A DNA stretch of 12,137 nt. Source: Anaerolineaceae bacterium (GTDB lineage Bacteria > Chloroflexota > Anaerolineae > Anaerolineales > Anaerolineaceae). Position numbers and translations under genes: made by a program. Where the stretch lies: positions 1 to 12,137 of the forward strand of contig WOZA01000052.1 in the NCBI GenBank assembly GCA_011620505.1, read 5' to 3'. Of this stretch, positions 1 to 5,073 are shown piece by piece. Positions within the stretch are counted from its first letter, which is position 1; every line of letters starts with the position of its first letter. Under the pieces are notes generated by a model. It was given only the letters and a program-made list of their open reading frames with translations, did no database searches and was not told the DNA's origin.

Positions 1-17
1 GGACCAAACACTTTTCT

Positions 18-47
18 TTGGTACGGACGATGCCCTTATGGTATATT
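18..47 (+). promoter_or_regulatory. Probable sigma-70 promoter for the patatin-like gene
   Basis: A -35-like TTGGTA lies at 18-23 and a -10-like TATATT at 42-47, separated by 18 bases. A TG dinucleotide at 39-40 gives the extended -10 form. Transcription would start near base 54, after the in-frame ATG at 38. That supports the ATG at 71 as the real start codon of the gene. This is a motif match only. Confidence 0.5.
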
Positions 48-70
48 TAAAGAAACACAGAGGACGGGTT

Positions 71-964
71 ATGGCAAAGGATATCGTATTGGCATTAGGC
101 GGCGGCGGGGTGAGGGGCATTGCCCACCTTGGAGTAGTTCAATGTCTCCTGGACAATGAATATGAAATTGTTGGGATCGCTGGAACAAGCGCTGGCGGTT
201 TGTTTGGTGCCCCCCTTGCTGCCCAAGTTCCTTCAAGGGAAATCCTTGCAGCAGTTATCGAATTTTTCAAGAGCCCTAATTTTCGCCGCACTTCTTCAGA
301 TCCCCCCTCGTTGATTGGAACCACCGGGATAGAACGCGTGCTGACAAAATTCATTGAAGGTAAAACCTTCAAAGACCTTCCTATCAAGTTTTCAGTGACC
401 GCAGTTAGCTTCAAAACTGGCAAAGAAGTTGTTATCAGTGAAGGCGATGTCATGAAGGCTGTCCTCGCGACCATCGCCATCCCTGGCGTTTTCCCGCCCA
501 GGGGGGAGGATGTGCTGGTGGATGGCGGCGTTCTGGACCCAGTGCCAGTCAGACCAGCGCGAGCACTGAACCCCTCTCTCCCAATAATTGCAGTGCCGCT
601 TCATACCAAGCCAGCTGGCTTTTCTCCAACGCAGACCAGCGCGGCCTTTATCGACCAGATTCCTGAAGCAATCATTGACCGGTTGACCAGAACAAGGATC
701 GGCGAGTCCCTGAGGTATATCAATGCTGGGGTCGAGCTCGGTTCGGACCAGCTGACCGAATTGAACCTTGAAGTATCTAAACCAGACGTGGTGGTCAGAC
801 CGCTTGTCGGTCAGTATGGAACGCTGCAAAAGGTTAATGCAACTGAACTTTTCGATGAAGGTTACCGGGCAATGGAAGAACAGCTGCCAGCCTTGGTTGA
901 CGCGCTCTCTTTCGTGAAAACCGTTAAGCGGATCTCAAAATATACAACCGCAAAAACAGAATAA
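71..964 (+). CDS. Patatin-like phospholipase (RssA-type serine acyl hydrolase)
   Basis: This 297-residue protein belongs to the patatin/RssA family of cytoplasmic serine acyl hydrolases, which cleave phospholipids or other acyl esters with a Ser-Asp dyad. The family signatures are complete and in order: the glycine-rich oxyanion loop GGGGVRG at residues 10-16, the nucleophile elbow GTSAGG with Ser40, and DGG with the catalytic Asp151. There is no signal peptide or membrane segment. An in-frame ATG at 38 would add 11 residues. I chose ATG 71 because GAGGA at 60-64 sits six bases upstream and the likely transcription start is near 54. The homology also begins just after this Met. The gene converges on the SH3 protein gene with a 4-base gap. 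Substrate and role are unknown; the fold and active site are well supported, the physiological job is not. Confidence 0.93.
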   Translation: MAKDIVLALGGGGVRGIAHLGVVQCLLDNEYEIVGIAGTSAGGLFGAPLAAQVPSREILAAVIEFFKSPNFRRTSSDPPSLIGTTGIERVLTKFIEGKTFKDLPIKFSVTAVSFKTGKEVVISEGDVMKAVLATIAIPGVFPPRGEDVLVDGGVLDPVPVRPARALNPSLPIIAVPLHTKPAGFSPTQTSAAFIDQIPEAIIDRLTRTRIGESLRYINAGVELGSDQLTELNLEVSKPDVVVRPLVGQYGTLQKVNATELFDEGYRAMEEQLPALVDALSFVKTVKRISKYTTAKTE

Positions 965-968
965 CGGT

Positions 969-1595
969 TTAACCTCGCCGCAAGATGGCGATCAGCGATA
1001 GAAACAAACCAAGTCCTGCAAGAGTGATAATCACATACCCGATCGGGATGCCTCCCGTTGCAGTGGCTCCTGTTTCAGCTTGAAACGTCGGAATCAACAA
1101 GGCAGGCGGTTCGGTGAAAGTGGGCAGGCGCGAAGGCTGGGCAGTGATGATAAATTGCGCCGCAAGAGTGGGGTCAATGGTTTTCGTGATCGAGGGAGTC
1201 TCGGTTGGCGGAGCTTGCAGCATCGGCAAGGTACCCCCAAAAACCTCGACGCGATCCAGAACCACCCAACCCCTGTCGCCTGGGGCTCCAGCATACTCGA
1301 TCTGAACATAACTGCCGTAGTAACCAAAAGCCTTGGCTTCCTGCCCTACCAGGAACACACCCACCTGAGCAGAGGTCGGGCTTGGACCGCTGCGCACATT
1401 CAGAGGGACGGATGCTTCTCCAATAGCCCGCACCCACAAACCCCTGGGCGTGCCGGTGACAGTGGGAATCTCAAGCGTCGGAAACTGACCCGCAACCGGA
1501 GTTGTGATCCCAGGCAACATAAATAACAGGATGACCAGGATAATCCCAATTGCCAATGCGATTTTTGTTGTTATTTGTCTTGTATTAGCAGCCAT
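969..1595 (-). CDS. Bacterial SH3-domain protein with N- and C-terminal membrane segments
   Basis: The 208-residue product has a basic N-terminus and a hydrophobic helix at about residues 11-30 (signal anchor or signal peptide). A bacterial SH3 (SH3b) domain follows at about 54-118, with the typical LNVRSGPS entry motif and GWV near its end. Residues 119-180 form a Pro/Thr-rich linker. A second hydrophobic helix at about 185-204 ends in a basic RRG tail. SH3b domains usually bind peptidoglycan or other cell-wall material, so the domain probably faces outward, held by one or both helices. The start is supported by AAGAGG eight bases upstream (1604-1609). The gene is divergent from the zinc-ribbon gene and convergent with the patatin gene. 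There is no catalytic domain, so this is more likely a wall-binding or structural protein than an enzyme. The specific function is not recognised. Confidence 0.85.
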   Translation of the reverse strand: MAANTRQITTKIALAIGIILVILLFMLPGITTPVAGQFPTLEIPTVTGTPRGLWVRAIGEASVPLNVRSGPSPTSAQVGVFLVGQEAKAFGYYGSYVQIEYAGAPGDRGWVVLDRVEVFGGTLPMLQAPPTETPSITKTIDPTLAAQFIITAQPSRLPTFTEPPALLIPTFQAETGATATGGIPIGYVIITLAGLGLFLSLIAILRRG

Positions 1596-1597
1596 TA

Positions 1598-1627
1598 TTG
1601 TTGCCTCTTACTTTTCCCGATTATAAT
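1598..1627 (+). promoter_or_regulatory. Probable promoter for the zinc-ribbon/degV/pseudouridine synthase run
   Basis: TTGTTG at 1598-1603 and a perfect TATAAT at 1622-1627 are 18 bases apart. Transcription would start near 1634, giving a leader of about 28 bases before ATG 1662. The -10 box sits inside the 10-base perfect palindrome GATTATAATC (1619-1628). The opposite strand therefore also carries TATAAT, two bases offset, pointing toward the SH3 gene. Confidence 0.6.
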
Positions 1628-1649
1628 CTAAAGCTGAACGCAACACTGA
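1620..1649 (-). promoter_or_regulatory. Probable reverse promoter for the SH3 gene, sharing the symmetric -10 box
   Basis: On the minus strand TATAAT is the complement of 1620-1625, overlapping the forward -10 box. A weak -35-like TCAGTG (complement of 1644-1649) is 18 bases away. The start would fall near 1613, leaving a leader of about 17 bases that contains the AAGAGG ribosome binding site. The -10 match is perfect; the -35 is poor. Confidence 0.45.
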
Positions 1650-1661
1650 TTGAGAGACGAC

Positions 1662-2249
1662 ATGACCACACGCATTTATCATGGAGATATCCAACCTGAA
1701 GACATAGCCAGGAATCTGATTGCTTATTACAACCGCGGGAACTACCAGGTGCAGCGTTACGGCTCCGCGGACAACCTCGCCGTGCAAATCGCAACCCGCC
1801 AAAATCGCCAATCTGGCGGACAAACTGCCATGACTGTCAACATCGCTAAAGTTGAAGACGGGGTCAGCATAACCCTGAGCAATCAGATGTGGTTCGGTCT
1901 TGCAGCCAGCCTTGGTCTGACTGCAATCAGCGCAATAAGAAATCCATATACATTGATCAATCGCATCGATGATATTGCGCAGGATGTCGAATCTCTGCAA
2001 TTGGAAGAAGCTATCTGGGAAGTCATCAACCAAACGTCCCTTCAGCACGGCACCGGGAAACAGCTCTCAGAGCGGCTCAGCCGCACGGTTTGCCCCTATT
2101 GCCAAACTGCCAATCCCATCGCTTCTTCGCGCTGCCTGGCATGTGGAGCTCCGCTGGGTGAGGTCCAACCCGCTACTTGCCCAAATTGTGGTTTCGTCGT
2201 CAGCAAGACCGAGAAGATCTGCCCGAACTGTAACCGACCTCTTATTTGA
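1662..2249 (+). CDS. Small protein with a C-terminal double zinc ribbon
   Basis: This is a 195-residue soluble protein of unknown function. The first 135 residues form an uncharacterised domain, possibly alpha/beta, with a short hydrophobic stretch near residues 77-91 that is too weak to call a membrane helix. The C-terminus holds two zinc-ribbon knuckle pairs: CPYC at 144-147 with CLAC at 158-161, and CPNC at 173-176 with CPNC at 187-190. That is the usual double zinc ribbon spacing. These modules often mediate protein or nucleic-acid contacts. I chose ATG 1662 over an in-frame TTG at 1650 because it is the first ATG. Its ribosome binding site is weak (GAGAGA at 1652-1657). The gene heads the plus-strand run that continues with degV after 73 bases. 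I do not recognise the N-terminal family. Confidence 0.8.
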   Translation: MTTRIYHGDIQPEDIARNLIAYYNRGNYQVQRYGSADNLAVQIATRQNRQSGGQTAMTVNIAKVEDGVSITLSNQMWFGLAASLGLTAISAIRNPYTLINRIDDIAQDVESLQLEEAIWEVINQTSLQHGTGKQLSERLSRTVCPYCQTANPIASSRCLACGAPLGEVQPATCPNCGFVVSKTEKICPNCNRPLI

Positions 2250-2322
2250 GTGTTGTTACAGAAACACATTTACCGGTTTTATTTTTTTCTTAACTGCAAG
2301 ACCAATTGAGAAAGGTGAATTT

Positions 2323-3168
2323 ATGATCAAAATCATTGCCGATACAACATGTGGTTTGCCGCTTGATGTTCTTAGACAAGCAGGGATTGAAGTACTCCCG
2401 CAAATCATTACTTTTGGGAACGAAACATTCCGTGACGATACGGAAATGGATACCGAAAGTTTCCTGACCAAGTTGCGCGCATCCAAGACTCTCCCTGGCA
2501 CTGCCGCACCGCCTCCTGCCCTATACACGCCCATCTTTGAACAGATCCTCGCGGCTGGTGATACCGCGTTTGTGATCACACCGTCCACAAAAGTCAGCGG
2601 CACTTTCCGAAGCGCCACTGTGGCGGCGAGTGAGTTTCACACTGACAAAATCCACATTCTTGACAGCAACACGATTGCCGGCGGATTGGGCTCGCTGGTG
2701 CTGGCAGCACACAAATGGGTGAATGCCGGGTTGACCATCGACGAACTGAAAGAAAATGTCGAAGAGATGGCTTCTCGCGAGCGATTATTCTTCCTCGCTC
2801 CAACCCTGGAATACTTGTACAGAGGTGGACGAATTGGAGGCGCTTCCAAACTCTTCGGTACGCTGCTTCAGATCGTACCAATCCTGACCATAAAACAAGG
2901 TCAGGTCGACACTTTTGACAAAGTTCGGACGCTGAAACAGGCTGTACGCACGATTATCGACCTGACCGCCGAGTACTGCAAAGACAATCCTGAGCCCTAT
3001 CTCACGGTCAGTCAGTGCGACTCCGAACCGCTATTGAGCCAGGTCAGCCAGGAACTGAGCGCTGCCACGGGCATTTTGGATATTCCCCAGTACACTGTTC
3101 CTCCCGCTATTGTGGTTCATGTTGGTCCAGGATTGATCGAAACCAGTTGTTTTATTGCCCGGTCCTAA
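2323..3168 (+). CDS. DegV family fatty-acid-binding protein (FakB-like)
   Basis: This 281-residue protein has the full DegV fold. The family binds a fatty acid and, in Firmicutes, presents it to the kinase FakA for phosphorylation and entry into phospholipid synthesis. Visible family features are DTTCGLP near the N-terminus (Asp7), a Thr60 region corresponding to the ligand-contacting TS loop, and SGTF at 92-95, whose Ser/Thr bind the carboxylate. Further on are LDSNTIAGGLG at about 113-123, YRGGRIGG at 166-173, PILTIKQG at 186-193 and HVGPG at 266-270. The length is typical. The start at 2323 is secure: AAAGGTGA lies at 2311-2318, and upstream in-frame codons overlap the zinc-ribbon gene. 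No FakA-type DAK kinase is in the window, so the partner must be elsewhere or absent. The pseudouridine synthase gene follows after 33 bases. Confidence 0.93.
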   Translation: MIKIIADTTCGLPLDVLRQAGIEVLPQIITFGNETFRDDTEMDTESFLTKLRASKTLPGTAAPPPALYTPIFEQILAAGDTAFVITPSTKVSGTFRSATVAASEFHTDKIHILDSNTIAGGLGSLVLAAHKWVNAGLTIDELKENVEEMASRERLFFLAPTLEYLYRGGRIGGASKLFGTLLQIVPILTIKQGQVDTFDKVRTLKQAVRTIIDLTAEYCKDNPEPYLTVSQCDSEPLLSQVSQELSAATGILDIPQYTVPPAIVVHVGPGLIETSCFIARS

Positions 3169-3201
3169 ACCTTCGCGAAACCATCTGAGGTCAGAAACCC
3201 A

Positions 3202-3861
3202 ATGGAAGCTGAAACACGCGCACTGGAAAAATCTTTCACTCCTGATTGGGTCTTGTTTATGGATGAAAACCTTGTGGTGGTCAACAAACCAGCAGGACTG
3301 CGTTCGGTGCCTGACGGCTACGATCCTTCCCTACCGCATTTGCGTTCGGTTCTGGAACCCATTCTGGGCAGGCTCTGGATGGTGCACCGGTTGGATAAGG
3401 AAACCAGCGGGTTGATGGTCCTGGCTCGGGATGCAGACACCCACCGCGAGCTCAACCGGCAGTTCCGGGAGCATGAACCGATCAAACACTACCTGGCGCA
3501 GGTTGCCCCGCAGCCCTCATGGAACGAGATAAGCCTCGAAGTGCCGTTGAGGGTCAATGCAGACCGGGACCACCGAACCCGGGTTGATTTTGAAAACGGC
3601 AAACCCGCCCGGACAGATTTCCTGGTCCGCCGCCGCGAAGAGAATTGGGCTGAGCTCGTCTGCACACTACACAGTGGGGTCACGCACCAGATCCGCGCTC
3701 ACCTCTATTACCTGGGTTTGGGCATCCTTGGAGATCCGCTTTATCAGCCCCCGGAATTCAAAGCAACCTCAAAGCCAGAGGTGGACCGCATGATGCTCCA
3801 CGCTTCGGAGCTCACCTTCACACACCCCAAAACGGGTGCCATTATGCACTTCAGTGCCTGA
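3202..3861 (+). CDS. RluA-family RNA pseudouridine synthase
   Basis: The product converts specific uridines in rRNA or tRNA to pseudouridine. At 219 residues with no S4 domain it has the compact architecture of E. coli RluA, which acts on 23S rRNA and tRNA. Motif order also fits: NKPAGLRSVP at 28-37, the catalytic HRLDKETSG at 62-70 with Asp65 as nucleophile, RQFREHEP at 86-93, GKPARTDF at 133-140, GVTHQIRAHL at 159-168 and LGILGDPLY at 173-181. It closes with a LLH/THP...G tail like that of RluA. GAGG at 3187-3190 precedes ATG 3202 by 11 bases, so the ribosome binding site is somewhat distant. It is the last gene of the plus-strand run and meets radC head-on with a 4-base gap. The target uridine cannot be deduced from sequence alone, so I give no symbol. 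Confidence 0.92.
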   Translation: MEAETRALEKSFTPDWVLFMDENLVVVNKPAGLRSVPDGYDPSLPHLRSVLEPILGRLWMVHRLDKETSGLMVLARDADTHRELNRQFREHEPIKHYLAQVAPQPSWNEISLEVPLRVNADRDHRTRVDFENGKPARTDFLVRRREENWAELVCTLHSGVTHQIRAHLYYLGLGILGDPLYQPPEFKATSKPEVDRMMLHASELTFTHPKTGAIMHFSA

Positions 3862-3865
3862 AGGA

Positions 3866-4570
3866 TCAAGCCCACAAAGAAGGATGCGTTTGTCGGATGG
3901 ACGTAAAACTGTGTAAACCGATAATGATATGGTCGAGCACGCGGATATCCAGCAATTTCCCAGCCTCAATGATCGCACGTGTCATGTTGACGTCTTCCGG
4001 GCTTTCAGTCGGATCCCCCGAGGGATGATTGTGCGCCAGCATGACAGCATTAGCATTTTTACTGACCACCAGTTTAAAAACCTCACTCACCCGCACAGTG
4101 GTGGCATCCTGGGAGCCTTTATATAGCTGCTGGCTTCCCGCTACCACGTTACGGGCATTAAGCCAGACCACCCAAAACTCCTCCTGATCGCTGCCGCGCA
4201 GGTCATGCCCAAGCATTTCCACCAAATCCTGCGGAGTTTTGATGACCCACTTTTTTCCCCGCTCCGCGGAGCTCAAGCGATAACCGACTTCGACCGCGGC
4301 TTTGATGCGAGCAGCCTTAGCCTTCCCAACACCTTTGATCTCCAGCAGTCGGGAGATGTCTTCCCGGTGAATGCCGCTGAAGCCGCCCAGCTCCATCAGG
4401 ATCTGCTGAGCCAGGTCAATCGCGTTGGCGCCTGCGCGTCCGCTGCCCAGCAGGATTGCCAGCAGCTCAGCGTCACTAAGAGCCCGTACTCCCTTTTGCA
4501 GCAACCGCTCCCGAGGACGCTCGTCTTCAGGGAGGTCATCGATCAGCAGGGTTGGACGGTCATCGGACAT
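3866..4570 (-). CDS. radC: RadC family protein (JAB/MPN domain)
   Basis: This 234-residue protein is a complete RadC (UPF0758) homologue. The N-terminal part carries the RERLLQKG...LSDAELLAILLGSG signature (about 20-44) and a helix-hairpin-helix segment, LEIKGVGKAKAARI at 76-89. The C-terminal JAB/MPN domain has the metal-binding motif HNHPSGDPTES followed by PED: His180, His182, Ser190 and Asp193, in exact HxHx7SxxD spacing. Glu163 is the probable fourth active-site residue. The family was long labelled a DNA repair protein, but that role is disputed and its substrate is unknown. An intact JAMM motif suggests metal-dependent hydrolase activity. The gene is divergent from the anti-sigma kinase gene. 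The ribosome binding site is weak, with AAGGG about 12 bases upstream of the start. Confidence 0.95.
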   Translation of the reverse strand: MSDDRPTLLIDDLPEDERPRERLLQKGVRALSDAELLAILLGSGRAGANAIDLAQQILMELGGFSGIHREDISRLLEIKGVGKAKAARIKAAVEVGYRLSSAERGKKWVIKTPQDLVEMLGHDLRGSDQEEFWVVWLNARNVVAGSQQLYKGSQDATTVRVSEVFKLVVSKNANAVMLAHNHPSGDPTESPEDVNMTRAIIEAGKLLDIRVLDHIIIGLHSFTSIRQTHPSLWA

Positions 4571-4594
4571 GGCACAATTCTACCCTTTTTCGCA

Positions 4595-4603
4595 TGTTAT
4601 AAT
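4595..4603 (+). promoter_or_regulatory. Extended -10 promoter for the anti-sigma kinase/phosphatase pair
   Basis: TGTTATAAT is a perfect extended -10 element (TG-N-TATAAT, hexamer at 4598-4603). No good -35 is visible at the expected distance, which is usual for extended -10 promoters. The start would fall near 4610, about 17 bases before ATG 4627, leaving room for AAGGAA at 4614-4619. Confidence 0.6.
4596..4601 (-). promoter_or_regulatory. Possible reverse -10 box for radC overlapping the forward one
   Basis: The complement of 4596-4601 reads TATAAC, offset by two bases from the forward TATAAT. This is the same geometry as in the divergent gap near 1620. A start about seven bases downstream would give radC a leader of about 18 bases. 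No convincing -35 is seen. Confidence 0.35.
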
Positions 4604-4626
4604 CGCCTTATTCAAGGAATTCATTC

Positions 4627-5073
4627 ATGCTCACCGCCAGATTTCCCGCCCGTTACGACCACCTGAGAGCCATCTCTGCGTTTGTTTTGGACGCGATCAA
4701 AGACAGCCCCTTTGATGACCGTCAGCGGTATGCAATTGACCTGGCCGTGGATGAAGCCTGCTCGAACGTGATAGACCATGCTTATGGGGGTGAGGACCGG
4801 GGCGAGATCAGGATTCTGCTCGATCTGAACGAGAGAGGCTTGAAGATCACCATCCAGGATGACGGCGAACCCTTTGATCCGGCTTGTGTGGCAGAGCCCA
4901 ATCTGGCCAGTCCGCTCGAAACGCGCTGCGAACGAGGATTGGGACTTTTCTTGATCCGCGAAATGATGGACGAAGCCGTCTACGACTTCTCTCGCCCGGG
5001 AGTAAATCAGCTTACCTTGGTGAAGTATTTCACCCCAAGCAAGAACACTGAGCAAAATGACAGACCCAATTAA
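4627..5073 (+). CDS. RsbW-like anti-sigma factor serine kinase (HATPase_c_2)
   Basis: This 148-residue GHKL-type ATPase belongs to the RsbW/SpoIIAB group. Such proteins bind and silence a sigma factor and phosphorylate a STAS-domain antagonist on Ser/Thr. The ATP-site boxes are intact: N-box EACSN (Glu43, Asn47), G1 box DDGEPFDP (Asp79, Gly80) and G2 box GLGLFLI at 104-110. There is no sensor or membrane domain. The start is well supported by AAGGAA at 4614-4619, seven bases before ATG. The stop overlaps the start of the next gene, a GAF-SpoIIE phosphatase, by 17 bases. This suggests translational coupling of a kinase with the phosphatase that opposes it. The missing members of the switch, a STAS protein and the sigma factor, are not encoded here. 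The kinase class is clear; its target is not. Confidence 0.92.
   Translation: MLTARFPARYDHLRAISAFVLDAIKDSPFDDRQRYAIDLAVDEACSNVIDHAYGGEDRGEIRILLDLNERGLKITIQDDGEPFDPACVAEPNLASPLETRCERGLGLFLIREMMDEAVYDFSRPGVNQLTLVKYFTPSKNTEQNDRPN

Noticed and set aside
38..70. Upstream ATG of the patatin-like gene as the true start
   Set aside because: It lies before the predicted transcription start, has no ribosome binding site and adds residues outside the family homology.
392..829. Long minus-strand open frame within the patatin gene
   Set aside because: It fully overlaps a gene with complete catalytic motifs, its translation matches no known family, and it has no ribosome binding site; it is a shadow frame.
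2253..2282. Possible separate degV promoter (TTGTTA, 18 bases, TTTTAT)
   Set aside because: The -10 match is only four of six in a T-rich region where such matches are expected by chance.
2250..2290. Possible intrinsic terminator after the zinc-ribbon gene (GTGTT / AACAC arms followed by a T-rich stretch)
   Set aside because: The stem is only five base pairs with an eight-base loop and is not GC-rich, and the T-run begins about ten bases after it. It does not meet the usual form, and degV may be read through.
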